Source: Mesotaenium endlicherianum
Lineage: Eukaryota > Streptophyta > Zygnematophyceae > Zygnematales > Mesotaeniaceae
Reading direction: 5' to 3'
DNA: 50,925 nucleotides
NCBI GenBank assembly: GCA_009602735.1
Contig: WELA01006903.1
Coordinates: 204,416-255,340 of the forward strand
Shown here: piece after piece, positions 20,401-31,518 of the stretch
Numbering within the stretch: the first letter of the stretch is position 1
Layout: each line of letters begins with the position of its first letter
Made by a program: the position numbers and the translations under genes
The notes under the pieces: generated by a model
What the model was told of the DNA's origin: nothing
What the model saw: only the letters and a program-made list of their open reading frames with translations
Database searches by the model: none

Positions 20401-21251
20401 CTTACCTTTTTCTCAACCACTTCTTCAGGTTGAGGAGGTACCTCTCTTAGCAGCAGACAGAACATTCTGTCTTCCTTCTGGTTCCAGCTTTTGACGAACT
20501 CCATTGCATTCAGCAACTTGCATCCTTCTGGAAGCCTCTTCTTTTCCTTCATTTGCCATCCACACAGGACAAGAGGAAGAGCACTGGTGGGTGCCAAGTC
20601 AGTCTGCCCATCACTGGCTCCTCTCACTTTAACTGTACCTCTGCTCCAACACACTTCAGCTTGATGTCTATTAAGCCAGGACCTGCCTAGCACGAGATCA
20701 TAAAAGCCAGTGTTGAGTACCTCAAATGTAAGCGTTTCAGTTAGAACTGCAATGCCAGAACCTAACTGGACCTCAATAGGCTTGGTTATAACTCCTCCCG
20801 GGATACTTGAGGCATCTCCAAGGAATATTTTTCTATTCCCTTGGGTGACAGTAGGCAGCCTTAGCCGCTTAACTAAGTCCTTGTGGATAAAAGTATGTGA
20901 CGCCCCTCCGTCAACAAATGCCCTCACCTTCCTACCTGCAATCATGCAATGCAGTAGGATAGGGGGGACTGTCTTTTCCTGACTTTCGCATTGTTCACCT
21001 GACGTAGCAAAGAAATGTTGGACATCAGGTGGAACAAGAGCATCCAGAGTGTGCACTCTCTGGATGTCTATATTACTGATGGTCTCCTTTATCTGTTTGT
21101 CAGGCATGCATAGTGAATCCAGTTCAGCAGGACCCATAATACCTGCTACGAGGGCAGCTAGTCACAACTCACTATTTCTAGCATCCTCAAAGTCAGTAGA
21201 CTGGATTGCTGACTGTTGCTGTCTTTTAAAGGCTGGTCTTTTCTCTCGACC
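17421..21251 (-). CDS. pol: Pol of unit 2 (protease-RT-RNase H-integrase-chromodomain), intact
   Basis: The frame is open from about 21251; the first ATG is at 21137 and gives 1238 residues, but entry is expected by -1 frameshifting from Gag. In order it has an aspartic protease (VDGGASHTF, Asp at about residue 76; Gly replaces the usual Ser/Thr), RT ([30 protein letters not shown]), RNase H ([23 protein letters not shown]), the integrase HHCC finger ([10 protein letters not shown]) and DDE core ([20 protein letters not shown]), a GPY/F-type module ([14 protein letters not shown]) and a C-terminal chromodomain ([17 protein letters not shown]). Chromodomains direct integration to heterochromatin in related chromoviruses. 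All catalytic motifs look intact. Confidence 0.95.
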
Positions 21252-22684
21252 TTAGGCAGGTGCTTGACCGGACACTGTTCTCTGTAGTGGCCTTTCTGCT
21301 GACAATGGTAGCAAGTAGATTTTGCTGAGGCTGGTCTCGGCTTTGTCCTACCACCACCCCTTCCATAGCCACCTCGAGAGGGACCACCTCTACCTCTAGA
21401 CTGAATAGCATTGTACTCATACTCATATTCATCACCCTGATTATCCTCAGCCTGGTCTCCTTCAACTGCATTGTAGGAACCGTGGGGCTTTTTGACAATC
21501 TTAGACACCAAAGCGTTACTCTGGCGCTTGTGATTGAACTGCTGCTGATCCCAGGCGTCAGCATCCTGGATCAAGTCAGCCAGTTTCTCGTACTTTTTCT
21601 CAGCAAAATGACCAGAGACCTCGGATTTCAAGCCATACCTGAAGTATGCTATCCTATACCGTTCTGGCAAATCTGGCTGCTTCATCATGTTCTCTTGGAA
21701 CTTTTGAGCAAACTCAGCAACTGAAGTGGTCTGCTTCAGTGTCAGGGAGATCATCGCATAGATAGCTTTCTCCTGCTGGTTGATGACATCAAACTTCTCA
21801 TGCAACTTCTCGACAAACTCTACCCACGTAGGGTCACCGAGTTGCCGAGCCTTACGCTCTTCCTTCCAGTAAAGCCACCAGTCTGCGGCACTGCCTTTCA
21901 GTAGCGCACCGGTGTGCCTGACCTTCTCGTAATCTTGCAGTTCTGGGTAGTTCTCCAGCCACTGCTCAACATCCGCGAGAAACTTGATCAGGTAATATTT
22001 TCTGTTTCCCTCAGGATCATAGTCCTGGGGAGGTTTCGGCTTGGGCTTACTAGGCCCTCGGCCACCACCACTAGTGGTGTGAGACCCCAGTTGGTCTCTG
22101 TCCCGGAGTAGGGACATTATGATTCTTTTGTCCTCCTGCTGGGACTGATACATGGTCGCCATTTGCGACTGCATCTGAACGAACAATGCTCCCAAGTCTA
22201 CATTTTGGGGTGGTAGATTAGCAAATGCAGCAGCAGCATTGGCATCTACTCGCTGAGTAGTGTCCTCAACAATCCCTCTTGCTCCTGCAGCAGCAATTCC
22301 TGCCGCATTCAGCCGGTCACGTATTTGACCTAGGGGTACATTGAGTTGTACGGCAGGAGGTGGGTTCAGAACATTGGCCCTTGATGCCATAAGTTCTTCA
22401 ACAGTGCGCTCGTCAGCTGGCTGTCCTTCCCTCCTTTGTATATCTTCAGCGGCCTTTGCTACTTGTTCAGCTTCTAGTCTGGCTATCTCCTCCTCAGCTT
22501 GCTGAGCTGCGACTGAGGCAATAGCAGCTGCCTCATCTGCAGCCTCCCTAGCTGCAGTATCCGCTACTGCTTCCGAATAGGTACGGTTTCCCGCTACATG
22601 GCTTTCCGCCTGGTTTTCGACATTCTCGTTATCCTGGTTCTCCATGTCTCGGGAGTTGCTAGTTTGAGACCTTGTCCTTACCAT
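21158..22684 (-). CDS. gag: Gag of unit 2, stop-loss extension
   Basis: This is the same capsid and CCHC protein as in units 1 and 3, but the gag stop TAA is CAA here. The frame therefore runs 16 residues further (ending MLEIVSCD, 508 aa). The same substitution, plus a second one in the facing arm, also breaks two pairs of the frameshift stem. The protein otherwise matches its neighbours. Whether the extended Gag still functions cannot be told from sequence. Confidence 0.92.
   Translation of the reverse strand: MVRTRSQTSNSRDMENQDNENVENQAESHVAGNRTYSEAVADTAAREAADEAAAIASVAAQQAEEEIARLEAEQVAKAAEDIQRREGQPADERTVEELMASRANVLNPPPAVQLNVPLGQIRDRLNAAGIAAAGARGIVEDTTQRVDANAAAAFANLPPQNVDLGALFVQMQSQMATMYQSQQEDKRIIMSLLRDRDQLGSHTTSGGGRGPSKPKPKPPQDYDPEGNRKYYLIKFLADVEQWLENYPELQDYEKVRHTGALLKGSAADWWLYWKEERKARQLGDPTWVEFVEKLHEKFDVINQQEKAIYAMISLTLKQTTSVAEFAQKFQENMMKQPDLPERYRIAYFRYGLKSEVSGHFAEKKYEKLADLIQDADAWDQQQFNHKRQSNALVSKIVKKPHGSYNAVEGDQAEDNQGDEYEYEYNAIQSRGRGGPSRGGYGRGGGRTKPRPASAKSTCYHCQQKGHYREQCPVKHLPKVERKDQPLKDSNSQQSSLLTLRMLEIVSCD
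21189..21230 (-). promoter_or_regulatory. -1 frameshift signal gag/pol, unit 2, weakened stem
   Basis: The heptamer TTTAAAA (21224-21230) and 7-base spacer are kept. The stem arms are ACAGTCAGCA and TACTGACTTT, giving two mismatches in the ten pairs, and the gag stop is lost. Confidence 0.75.
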
Positions 22685-22705
22685 ACAAAGAAGACTGTGA
22701 TAACT

Positions 22706-22717
22706 GCTCCGATACCA
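22706..22717 (-). other. Primer-binding site, unit 2
   Basis: The minus strand TGGTATCGGAGC is one base inside LTR3. Confidence 0.85.
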
Positions 22718-22718
22718 C

Positions 22719-23437
22719 TGAAATGAATCGACTTACCAAATAGGCGATTAACAATTAATAAAGATCTTTATATCAGCAAGTAATCTTTATGGTATTTCCG
22801 TTAACTAGTTAAACGGCAAAGGACAATACACTAGCAGGGAATAATACTCGTAAGTCAAATGCGAGTAAACTAGCATCAATGATGCAAATCAGTAAACTCA
22901 TACATAAGCAAGGTTAGAAGACAGTGCGTATCAATGGCTTCTCGCCTTGGATTCAGAGTTCTCTCAGTAAGCTGTACAAGAGAGTTGGCCTCGTTTCCGA
23001 ATGCCGAACTCGAGAGCAATGCCTAGCATATGTACATGGAATGAGTTTACTGTTCAACGGTCAGTGCGATGGCACCGCCTACCCGGGAGTTAACCACGTT
23101 GGTAGGACCTCGGTTAACCAAATCCACCGCCATCTCCCATCATCCCGAATAGCCATCCATCATAGGGATGTCATCTGGCCATTCATCTAGCATATCACAC
23201 TTAGATGCATATCGAGGCAGTTCGCTGCTACCGAGTACGGAAGTCAGCTGGCTGTCAAAGAATGTGTCAGCAAGCTGACTTAAGTTGACTTCAGCCTGCT
23301 GCTTTCGGCCGAGTCATTAAACTGATAATTATGTAAAGTCCAGCAGACTGATTATTAACTAAAGTTCAGCAGGCTGAACTTAATTAACTATTATATTTAA
23401 ATGAATATTATATCCACTAATATACTGATTCATTACA
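22719..23437 (-). repeat. Family B LTR3 (subfamily Y)
   Basis: This 719-bp LTR is close to LTR2 (shared GATAATTATGTAAAGTCC). It is shared between units 2 and 3. It differs from LTR2 at several positions, for instance AGCATATCACACTT against AGCAGGTGGTACTT. Confidence 0.95.
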
Positions 23438-23439
23438 AT

Positions 23440-23452
23440 CCCTCCAACTTAA
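23440..23452 (-). other. Terminal polypurine tract, unit 3
   Basis: The minus strand TTAAGTTGGAGGG adjoins LTR3. Confidence 0.8.
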
Positions 23453-23550
23453 CTTGTTGTCGCCTCGACAACATTAAACTGCAAAAGCTTTAAATAAAGA
23501 AACTGACCCTGACCAGCCTCCCTTACTGACTATCTTTTCAGCCTGTCACC

Positions 23551-25227
23551 TTAAGGGGTGGTTCCTGGGGCTTCAGGATCAGGGGACGGAGATCTGGACC
23601 TAGATCTGGACAGCCCTCTAGGTCTGTCAGCTGGCCTTCTAAAGAACCCTGTTTGCTCTAAAGTTGGCCCTCGAGGAGAACGGAGGATGGTGGCCTGCTC
23701 TTCAACTATTTGGGTGTTGATTCCCACATAGACAGGCATTCCAGTAGGATGCTGAAATACATTGGCTAGAGGTACATGCCCCTGAGCGGAGGGGGAGGCT
23801 GGCATACCTCTGGCCCACCCGCGTGTCCCTCTTCTGGCACCCCTGTCCTCTGGGGATTTCTGTCTGTGTCTGCTGCCCAGTACAGTCAGATCAGCTTCTT
23901 CCCCTGCTTGGGCAGGTGGGCTGGGGGAGCGAGCGCGGGGTCCAGTTGTCGCCATAACGGGGATCACATTCCACACACCTGATCGTGGTTCTTTAGGAAG
24001 TGCCACTGCCTGTCCCTGGGTATCCTGAGTACCTGCTGCTGATGCTTCTCCTCTGCCTTGTTCTTCTTCCTCATCCTCCTCATCCTCCTCCTCGGAGAGA
24101 GTAGGGGTCTCGTCCACTAAGTCGTCCTGCTCCCTAGTAGACATGGAGTAGTCTACCGACCTCCCTTTCTTAGGGCGCGCTGGAGGTTGCTTGGCCTTCA
24201 GCCTACTGATATCTATCCGGCCTGCATTCTTTGCCCATTTGACAAAGGCATGCTTTCCCTTAGAGAAGTAGTCTCTTCCCCTCCTCCTATGTTCCTTGGT
24301 CTCTGCATTCATATTGCTCAGGCATCCATTCAGCCTGGGGTCCCAAGGGGCAATGTGAGGTGGTAGGATGAGATAGCCGTCTAGGCCATAGTGGAAGTCA
24401 TCCGGTTGGGCTCGGTCACACTCCTGCTTCTTATTTGTGACGGTCATCCACCTCCAGTCTGTTGGCTGCTGGTAGTACTGGGGTCCGTGCTCAGCCTTCC
24501 TCAGTTTACACGGGAACCAGTGGGGAGAGAACATCTGCTGTCCTGCTTCCCTGGCCAAGTACTCCCAGCTCCTTCTCTCAACTTCATTGTAAGCTGGCAG
24601 GAGTGTGAGGTAGAATACCGTATCCTTAAAGCTATCGGGCCGCATGCTCACCATCCGGATGAGTCTCTGATCTCCCACTATTCCCGGTATGGGGACCGGC
24701 TTGTCCTCTGAATCATCTGCGAGATACCGGGCCTGCTCTGCTGTATAGCCCACCATCTTAGCATAATCTTCGTAAAGGACCACGCCGGTGTGTGTCTCGA
24801 TGTACCTGTCCAGTGCTGTAGCTCCTTCCTTCTGTAGCAGTGTTGTCTGTTCCAGCCTGTTGATCTCCTGGGCTGCCAGCAATGCTTCCTTCAGGTTATC
24901 GAAGTTTTGGCCACCCACCACAGTATACCTGTAAGTGGCCAAGCTCTTCTGTCTGTCCGCTTCAATCTTTTTTCTTTTCTCCTCTTCTGCCGCTGCCGCT
25001 TCTTCTTGCTGTTTCTTCTGTCTCTCCTCCTCAGCCTTCCTGAGGTTTTCCGCTTCCTGATCCTTCTTCCTCTGTGCCTCTTCTGCCGCCTCTTGTTGTT
25101 TGCGGACCCTTTCTTGTTCTCTCCTGGTGAGGGACGTCGCCGCCAGCTCCTTCTGGTATTGCTCCATTGTCCTCCTGGCTTCTTCTGCCTTGCGCTTTCT
25201 GTCCTCCTTTTGTGTGGTGGGCGCCAT
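23551..25227 (-). CDS. ORF3, unrecognised 558-aa protein in the env position, unit 3
   Basis: This copy is intact and differs from the unit 2 ORF3 at three residues that I can see (REYFSK to RDYFSK, GQAGALP to GQAVALP, NTQVVEE to NTQIVEE). The architecture is the same: N-terminal charged coiled coil, Trp-containing globular core, acidic run, and Ser/Arg/Pro tail. It has no membrane anchor, zinc knuckle or recognisable enzyme motif. Having the full reading frame in two neighbouring copies, and a nearly full one in the diverged X copy, argues that it is a real gene of the element and not chance open sequence. Confidence 0.85.
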   Translation of the reverse strand: MAPTTQKEDRKRKAEEARRTMEQYQKELAATSLTRREQERVRKQQEAAEEAQRKKDQEAENLRKAEEERQKKQQEEAAAAEEEKRKKIEADRQKSLATYRYTVVGGQNFDNLKEALLAAQEINRLEQTTLLQKEGATALDRYIETHTGVVLYEDYAKMVGYTAEQARYLADDSEDKPVPIPGIVGDQRLIRMVSMRPDSFKDTVFYLTLLPAYNEVERRSWEYLAREAGQQMFSPHWFPCKLRKAEHGPQYYQQPTDWRWMTVTNKKQECDRAQPDDFHYGLDGYLILPPHIAPWDPRLNGCLSNMNAETKEHRRRGRDYFSKGKHAFVKWAKNAGRIDISRLKAKQPPARPKKGRSVDYSMSTREQDDLVDETPTLSEEEDEEDEEEEQGRGEASAAGTQDTQGQAVALPKEPRSGVWNVIPVMATTGPRARSPSPPAQAGEEADLTVLGSRHRQKSPEDRGARRGTRGWARGMPASPSAQGHVPLANVFQHPTGMPVYVGINTQIVEEQATILRSPRGPTLEQTGFFRRPADRPRGLSRSRSRSPSPDPEAPGTTP

Positions 25228-25228
25228 C

Positions 25229-25258
25229 CTGCACATGTAACCAGGGCACAAGTTAGTA
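25229..25258 (-). promoter_or_regulatory. Predicted branch site and 3' splice acceptor before ORF3, unit 3
   Basis: TACTAAC at 25252-25258 and CAG at 25229-25231 on the minus strand are followed by G and the ORF3 ATG. Confidence 0.55.
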
Positions 25259-25433
25259 GGATATGGACCTTTGTCATAGGGATTGCAGGAAGTATGTTAG
25301 TATTTAGTATAGTGGCTTCGCTGCTGTTTACCTTACAGGATGATTGCTAAAAGTTGACGTAGTTGCGATGCGCTACACATAAACGTATGAGTGTGTTTTT
25401 ATCGCTCTCGCTCACTAACTGTCATATATTTTC

Positions 25434-25446
25434 CCCTCCAACTTAA
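25434..25446 (-). other. Central polypurine-tract-like sequence, unit 3
   Basis: The minus strand TTAAGTTGGAGGG between pol and ORF3 is identical to the terminal tract core. Confidence 0.55.
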
Positions 25447-25494
25447 ATGGAGACAGGACCGCCTGTCACCTTCCCGTGTCAACTGAAATGACAG

Positions 25495-28400
25495 TTATGG
25501 AGGGACTCCAGCGGCCCGAAGGTGGAACCGTGTCAACGCCCCTTTGGCATTGGTCAAGTGGTCCTTAAACTCCCAAGTGTCCCCAGAGGCATCGTAACCC
25601 TTCCATCGAATGAGGTATTTCATGACATATTTAGACGATCGACGGACCGAGCGAGCGTCTAAAATCTCATCGACCTCATATTCCTCAGGGTCGCCGTCCC
25701 GGACAGCGGGGACCGGTCCCGGTTGGACAGGGAACCGACCTGTGAACAGTGTATCACCTTTGATGTACGGTTCCAGGAAGGAGACATTAAAGACCGGGTG
25801 CCCCTTGTATTCAGCTGACATGTTCAGTTTGTAAGCATTCTGACCGACACGACGGACCACCGAATATGGACCGACCCAGACAGGGCCAAGCTTTTTCTTG
25901 ACCACACCAGGGAGGTACAGGTGCTGAGAATGCAGTTTGACTAAATCCCCCTTGGAAAATGTCAGTTCCCGACGGTGTTGATTAGCGTATTTTTGTTGGT
26001 TTTCTTGGGCCGTGTGCAAGTTTCGTTGGACTTCTGACAGGGTGTCAGCAAACTCCTGAGTTAACTGGAGGGAGACCGGGTTGTCAATCCCTTCAGGGTG
26101 AGTTAAAGATTCCCCTAGCACATCTAGAGGAGACTTAGGGACTCTACCCAGGCTGAGTTCAAAAGGAGTTTTGCCCGTTGACGCGTGCACCGCACTGTTG
26201 ACCGCAAACTGAATTTGAGGCAACAGGTCATCCCAATTATCTTGTTTTTGGTTAATATATGCTCTCAGCACCTCCTGCAGAACTCGGTTAGTTCTTTCAG
26301 TCTGCCCATCAGTCTGAGGGTGGTTTGCTGTGCTGAGCAGCTGTTTGACTCCCATTAACCCCATTAAAGCTCTCCAGAACTTAGAGGTGAATTTTGAGTC
26401 TCTGTCTGAGATGATATTAGAAGGGAGCCCATGTTGGCATACTACATGGTTGTAAAACTGTCTCGCTGTTTCGAGTGCAGTCACTTTGACAGTTGTGGGG
26501 ATAAAAATGACCATTTTTGTCAGTTTATCCACGACTACCAGTATTGAATCATGCCCGTTGGCAGTTCTTGGTAGTGAGACCACCCAGTCCATGGATATAG
26601 TTTCCCAGCGTCCCGCTGGGATGGGTAGCGGTTGCAAGAGACCTCCGGGTGGTGTGTGCCGAGACTTATTTCTCTGACACTGGTCACAGGACTTGACATA
26701 TTTCAAGACCTCCCGGGGTAACCCCTCCCAATGATAATGTTTTGCCAGTTTGCCAACAGTTTTGGCCTGCCCCAAATGTCCACCCAGGAGACTGTCATGA
26801 GCTTGACTCAGTAAGAGAGACCTTATTTCCAAATTATTAGGAATGACCAGCTTCAGCCTGCCTGAAGTGGTTTCAGTCACCCAGACCCCTCCCTTGAGCT
26901 TATACCCGAGTGCGGTAGCACGACACATACCAGTAGTGGGGCTGGGCTCAAATGTTGGGTCAGAAAGGTAGGCTTTCCTAAGTTGTTCAAGGAAGGACTT
27001 TTTCACCTTTAGTGAAGTGAGTGCACACAGGACTTTATCTACAGTATGCTGACTAAAGTTCCTTTCTTGCAAGTCAGGTCTTCTAGAGAGTGCATCAGCA
27101 GGATTCAACTTCCCTGGTTTGTAGTCGATCTGGACTTGGAACTGCTCCAGCATCTGGCTCCAGCGGTTCTCCCTCCTCGACAGCTTGGACTTCTTCTGAA
27201 AGTGGGTCAGAGCTAGATGATCTGTAATCACCTTAAAAGCTTTACCATGTAAGTATGCTCTCCACTGTTTGAGTACATGAATGATAGCTAGCAGCTCTTT
27301 ATCATGCACTGAGTAATTAATCTCCGCTGGATTAAATTTCATAGACTCATACAACACAGGATGCCACTCCTGCCGTACCTTACCATCCTTTGTGGTTTTG
27401 TCAGCAGGCTGCAACAAAATAGCACCCATGGCAAAATCAGAGGCATCAGTAACCACCTGCACCGGTTTGCTGGGGTCATACACGGCTAGCACTGGGGCAG
27501 AACAAAGGGCATCTTTAAGGGTCTGGAAGGCAGCCTGCTGCTCTTCCCCCCACACATACCCGATGTCTTTCTTAGTAAGGTCAGTCAGTTTACTGGCCTT
27601 TGTGGAATAATTCTCAATAAATCTCCTATAGTAGTTAGCCAACCCGAGGAAGGATCTAACTTCAGAGACAGACTGTGGTACTGGCCAGTCCCTTATGGTC
27701 TGGACTTTCTTAGGATCCACACTGATGCCCTCTTTACTGACAACGTGGCCTAAGAATTCAATACTTTCCTTAAAGAAATCACACTTGCTCATTTTAGCAT
27801 ACAAGTGATTTTTCCGCAGAGTGTCCAGCACTTTCTTTAAGTGTTCAGTGTGCTGAGCTTCATCTTTAGAGAAAATTAAAATATCATCCAGGAAAACTTG
27901 CACAAACTTATCCAAATAAGGTCTGAAAATGTCATTCATAGCACCCATAAAGGTAGCAGGAGCATTAGTCAGTCCAAATGGCATCACGTTGAACTCATAG
28001 TGTCCATAACGTGTGCGGAAAGCAGTCTTGTGTTCATCCCCCTCAGCAATTCTGATTTGATGATAACCACTCTTGAGATCTATCTTACTGAACACCTTAG
28101 CGCCAGACAGGGTATCAAGCAAGTCCTCGATTCTGGGTAAAGCATACTTGTTCTTTACTGTAATTCTGTTCAGGGCTCTGTAATCCACACACATCCGCAT
28201 ACTGCCATCCTTTTTCTTAACAAATAGGATAGGTGCGCCGTACGGTGATTTACTGGGAGAAATGTAACCATTTTCCTCCAGCTCTGCAATCTGTGTTTTC
28301 AACTCCTCACTCTCCAAATAAGACAAGCCATACGTGCGTTGCCAGGGTGGCTGGCTACCAGGTAATAAATCAATCCTATGATCTACTTCCCGCTTAGGGG

Positions 28401-29325
28401 GTAGTCCTGGAGGCATATTAAACACATCCGTGTACTGAGCAACAATGTTTGCAGCAGTAGGGTGTTCCGGAGGGTGTACCTTTTTCTCAACCACTTCTTC
28501 AGGTTGAGGAGGTACCTCTCTTAGCAGCAGACAGAACATTCTGTCTTCCTTCTGGTTCCAGCTTTTGACGAACTCCATTGCATTCAGCAACTTGCATCCT
28601 TCTGGAAGCCTCTTCTTTTCCTTCATTTGCCATCCACACAGGACAAGAGGAAGAGCACTGGTGGGTGCCAAGTCAGTCTGCCCATCACTGGCTCCTCTCA
28701 CTTTAACTGTACCTCTGCTCCAACACACTTCAGCTTGATGTCTATTAAGCCAGGACCTGCCTAGCACGAGATCATAAAAGCCAGTGTTGAGTACCTCAAA
28801 TGTAAGCGTTTCAGTTAGAACTGCAATGCCAGAACCTAACTGGACCTCAATAGGCTTGGTTATAACTCCTCCCGGGATACTTGAGGCATCTCCAAGGAAT
28901 ATTTTTCTATTCCCTTGGGTGACAGTAGGCAGCCTTAGCCGCTTAACTAAGTCCTTGTGGATAAAAGTATGTGACGCCCCTCCGTCAACAAATGCCCTCA
29001 CCTTCCTACCTGCAATCATGCAATGCAGTAGGATAGGGGGGACTGTCTTTTCCTGACTTTCGCATTGTTCTCCTGACGTAGCAAAGAAATGTTGGACATC
29101 AGGTGGAACAAGAGCATCCAGAGTGTGCACTCTCTGGACGTCTATATTGCTGATGGTCTCCTTTATCTGGTTGTCAGGCATGCATAGTGAATCCAGTTCA
29201 GCAGGACCCATAATACCTGCTACGAGGGCAGCTAGTGACGACTCACTATCTCTAGCATCCTCACAGTCAGTAGACTGGATTACTGACTGTTGCTGTCTTT
29301 TAAAGGCTGGTCTTTTCTCTCGACC
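25495..29325 (-). CDS. pol: Pol of unit 3, intact
   Basis: The frame is open from about 29325, with the first ATG at 29211 giving 1238 residues. Domain order and catalytic motifs are as in unit 2: protease [19 protein letters not shown], RNase H, integrase [10 protein letters not shown] and [10 protein letters not shown], and a C-terminal chromodomain. It differs from the unit 2 Pol at only a handful of positions (for example [40 protein letters not shown]). Together with its intact Gag, frameshift signal, primer-binding site and ORF3, unit 3 looks the most complete of the three. Confidence 0.95.
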   Translation of the reverse strand, partial: GREKRPAFKRQQQSVIQSTDCEDARDSESSLAALVAGIMGPAELDSLCMPDNQIKETISNIDVQRVHTLDALVPPDVQHFFATSGEQCESQEKTVPPILLHCMIAGRKVRAFVDGGASHTFIHKDLVKRLRLPTVTQGNRKIFLGDASSIPGGVITKPIEVQLGSGIAVLTETLTFEVLNTGFYDLVLGRSWLNRHQAEVCWSRGTVKVRGASDGQTDLAPTSALPLVLCGWQMKEKKRLPEGCKLLNAMEFVKSWNQKEDRMFCLLLREVPPQPEEVVEKKVHPPEHPTAANIVAQYTDVFNMPPGLPPKREVDHRIDLLPGSQPPWQRTYGLSYLESEELKTQIAELEENGYISPSKSPYGAPILFVKKKDGSMRMCVDYRALNRITVKNKYALPRIEDLLDTLSGAKVFSKIDLKSGYHQIRIAEGDEHKTAFRTRYGHYEFNVMPFGLTNAPATFMGAMNDIFRPYLDKFVQVFLDDILIFSKDEAQHTEHLKKVLDTLRKNHLYAKMSKCDFFKESIEFLGHVVSKEGISVDPKKVQTIRDWPVPQSVSEVRSFLGLANYYRRFIENYSTKASKLTDLTKKDIGYVWGEEQQAAFQTLKDALCSAPVLAVYDPSKPVQVVTDASDFAMGAILLQPADKTTKDGKVRQEWHPVLYESMKFNPAEINYSVHDKELLAIIHVLKQWRAYLHGKAFKVITDHLALTHFQKKSKLSRRENRWSQMLEQFQVQIDYKPGKLNPADALSRRPDLQERNFSQHTVDKVLCALTSLKVKKSFLEQLRKAYLSDPTFEPSPTTGMCRATALGYKLKGGVWVTETTSGRLKLVIPNNLEIRSLLLSQAHDSLLGGHLGQAKTVGKLAKHYHWEGLPREVLKYVKSCDQCQRNKSRHTPPGGLLQPLPIPAGRWETISMDWVVSLPRTANGHDSILVVVDKLTKMVIFIPTTVKVTALETARQFYNHVVCQHGLPSNIISDRDSKFTSKFWRALMGLMGVKQLLSTANHPQTDGQTERTNRVLQEVLRAYINQKQDNWDDLLPQIQFAVNSAVHASTGKTPFELSLGRVPKSPLDVLGESLTHPEGIDNPVSLQLTQEFADTLSEVQRNLHTAQENQQKYANQHRRELTFSKGDLVKLHSQHLYLPGVVKKKLGPVWVGPYSVVRRVGQNAYKLNMSAEYKGHPVFNVSFLEPYIKGDTLFTGRFPVQPGPVPAVRDGDPEEYEVDEILDARSVRRSSKYVMKYLIRWKGYDASGDTWEFKDHLTNAKGALTRFHLRAAGVPP
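29263..29304 (-). promoter_or_regulatory. -1 frameshift signal gag/pol, unit 3
   Basis: Heptamer TTTAAAA (29298-29304), a 7-base spacer, and a perfect 10-bp stem (29281-29290 with 29263-29272) with an 8-base loop, as in unit 1. Confidence 0.85.
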
Positions 29326-30758
29326 TTAGGCAGGTGCTTGACCGGACACTGTTCTCTGTAGTGGCCTTTCTGCTGACAATGGTAGCAAGTAGATTTTGCT
29401 GAGGCTGGTCTCGGCTTAGTCCTACCACCACCCCTTCCATAGCCACCTCGAGAGGGACCACCTCTACCTCTAGACTGAATAGCATTGTACTCATACTCAT
29501 ATTCATCACCCTGATTATCCTCAGCCTGGTCTCCTTCAACTGCATTGTAGGAACCGTGGGGCTTTTTGACAATCTTAGACACCAAAGCGTTACTCTGGCG
29601 CTTGTGATTGAACTGCTGCTGATCCCAGGCGTCAGCATCCTGGATCAAGTCAGCCAGTTTCTCATACTTTTTCTCAGCAAAATGACCAGAGACCTCGGAT
29701 TTCAAGCCATACCTGAAGTATGCTATCCTATACCGTTCTGGCAAATCAGGCTGCTTCATCATGTTCTCTTGGAACTTTTGAGCAAACTCAGCAACTGAAG
29801 TGGTCTGCTTCAGTGTCAGGGAGATCATCGCATAGATAGCTTTCTCCTGCTGGTTGATGACATCAAACTTCTCATGCAACTTCTCGACAAACTCTACCCA
29901 CGTAGGGTCACCGAGTTGCCGAGCCTTACGCTCTTCCTTCCAGTAAAGCCACCAGTCTGCGGCACTGCCTTTCAGTAGCGCACCGGTGTGCCTGACCTTC
30001 TCGTAATCTTGCAGTTCTGGGTAGTTCTCCAGCCACTGCTCAACATCCGCGAGAAACTTGATCAGGTAATATTTTCTGTTTCCCTCAGGATCATAGTCCT
30101 GGGGAGGTTTCGGCTTGGGCTTACTAGGCCCTCGGCCACCACCACTAGTGGTGTGAGACCCCAGTTGGTCTCTGTCCCGGAGTAGGGACATTATGATTCT
30201 TTTGTCCTCCTGCTGGGACTGATACATGGTCGCCATTTGCGACTGCATCTGAACGAACAATGCTCCCAAGTCTACATTTTGGGGTGGTAGATTAGCAAAT
30301 GCAGCAGCAGCATTGGCATCTACTCGCTGAGTAGTGTCCTCAACAATCCCTCTTGCTCCTGCAGCAGCAATTCCTGCCGCATTCAGCCGGTCACGTATTT
30401 GACCTAGGGGTACATTGAGTTGTACGGCAGGAGGTGGGTTCAGAACATTGGCCCTTGATGCCATAAGTTCTTCAACAGTGCGCTCGTCAGCTGGCTGTCC
30501 TTCCCTCCTTTGTATATCTTCAGCGGCCTTTGCTACTTGTTCAGCTTCTAGTCTGGCTATCTCCTCCTCCGCTTGCTGAGCTGCAACTGAGGCAATAGCA
30601 GCTGCCTCATCTGCTGCCTCCCTAGCTGCAGTATCCGCTACTGCTTCCGAATAGGTACGGTTTCCCGCTACATGGCTTTCCGCCTGGTTTTCGACATTCT
30701 CGTTATCCTGGTTCTCCATGTCTCGGGAGTTGCTAGTTTGAGACCTTGTCCTTACCAT
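29280..30758 (-). CDS. gag: Gag of unit 3
   Basis: This 492-aa Gag has an Ala/Glu-rich N-terminal helix, a capsid domain, a Gly/Arg box and a CCHC knuckle ([14 protein letters not shown]) near the C-terminus. It appears identical to the unit 1 Gag at protein level despite silent differences upstream (for example CTCCGCTTG against CTCAGCTTG near 30570). Its TAA stop at 29280-29282 sits at the frameshift stem-loop. Confidence 0.95.
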   Translation of the reverse strand: MVRTRSQTSNSRDMENQDNENVENQAESHVAGNRTYSEAVADTAAREAADEAAAIASVAAQQAEEEIARLEAEQVAKAAEDIQRREGQPADERTVEELMASRANVLNPPPAVQLNVPLGQIRDRLNAAGIAAAGARGIVEDTTQRVDANAAAAFANLPPQNVDLGALFVQMQSQMATMYQSQQEDKRIIMSLLRDRDQLGSHTTSGGGRGPSKPKPKPPQDYDPEGNRKYYLIKFLADVEQWLENYPELQDYEKVRHTGALLKGSAADWWLYWKEERKARQLGDPTWVEFVEKLHEKFDVINQQEKAIYAMISLTLKQTTSVAEFAQKFQENMMKQPDLPERYRIAYFRYGLKSEVSGHFAEKKYEKLADLIQDADAWDQQQFNHKRQSNALVSKIVKKPHGSYNAVEGDQAEDNQGDEYEYEYNAIQSRGRGGPSRGGYGRGGGRTKPRPASAKSTCYHCQQKGHYREQCPVKHLPKVERKDQPLKDSNSQ

Positions 30759-30779
30759 ACAAAGAAGCCTGTGATAACA

Positions 30780-30791
30780 GCTCCGATACCA
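30780..30791 (-). other. Primer-binding site, unit 3
   Basis: The minus strand TGGTATCGGAGC is one base inside LTR4. Confidence 0.85.
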
Positions 30792-30792
30792 C

Positions 30793-31513
30793 TGAAATGA
30801 ATCGACTTACCAAATAGGCGATTAACAATTAATAAAGATCTTTATATCAGCAAGTAATCTTTATGGTATTTTCCGTTAACTGGTTAAACGGCAAAGGACA
30901 ACACACTAGCAGTGAATAATACTCGTAAGTCAAATGCGAGTAAACTAGCATCAATAATGCAAATCAGTAAACTCATACATAAGCAAGGTTAGAAGACAGT
31001 GCGTATCAATGGCTTCTCGCCTTGGATTCAGATCTCTCTCAGTAAGCTGTACAAGAGAGTTGGCCTCGTTTCCGAATGCCGAACTCGAGAGCAATGCCTA
31101 GCATATGTACATGGAATGAGTTTACTGTTCAACGGTCAGTGCGATGGCACCGCCTACCCGGGAGTTAACCACGTTGGTAGGACCTCGGTTAACCAAATCC
31201 ACCGTCATCTCCCATCATCCCGAATAGCCATCCATCATAGGCATGTCATCTGGCCATTCATCTAGCATATCATACTTAGATGCATATTGAGGCAGTTCGT
31301 TGCTATCGAGTACGGAAGTCAGCTGGCTGTCAAAGAATGTGTCAGCAAGCTGACTTAAGCGGACTTTAGCCTGCTGCTTCTGGCTGAGTCATTAAACTGA
31401 TATTAAATATTAAGTCCAGCAGACCGATTATCAACTAGAGTTCAGTAGTCTGAACTTAAATGAATATTATATTTAAATAAATATTATACCTACTAATATA
31501 CTGATTCATTACA
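30793..31513 (-). repeat. Family B LTR4 (mosaic Y/X)
   Basis: The inner part (30793 to about 31200) follows LTR2 and LTR3 (GATTAACAATTAATAAAG, AATGCAAATCAGTAAAC). The outer part carries the X-type GATATTAAATATTAAGTCC shared with LTR1. It is the 5' LTR of the array. The U5 end on the minus strand reads TTTGGTAAGTCGATTCATTTCA over its last 22 bases, with GTAAGT fitting a splice donor. Confidence 0.9.
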
Positions 31514-31518
31514 AACCT
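31514..31518. repeat. Right target-site duplication of the B array (AACCT)
   Basis: It is identical to 6439-6443 and directly follows the last LTR base. Confidence 0.85.

Larger units (their letters stand above)
6444..31513 (-). mobile_element. Tandem array of three Ty3/gypsy chromovirus units sharing four LTRs (family B)
   Basis: The order is LTR1 (6444-7164), unit 1 internal, LTR2 (14644-15363), unit 2 internal, LTR3 (22719-23437), unit 3 internal, LTR4 (30793-31513). The repeat periods are 8200, 8075 and 8074 bp. All units run on the minus strand and encode Gag, Pol (-1 frame) and ORF3. The whole 25-kb block is flanked by one perfect 5-bp duplication, so it occupies a single insertion site inside an F-family LTR. 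Units 2 and 3 are nearly identical. Unit 1 matches them only above about 10757. This structure is expected from unequal recombination between LTRs or elements after insertion. Confidence 0.95.

Noticed and set aside
6444..31513. CRISPR-like or satellite array
   Set aside because: The 8-kb period consists of complete retrotransposon units with LTRs; there are no short spaced repeats.
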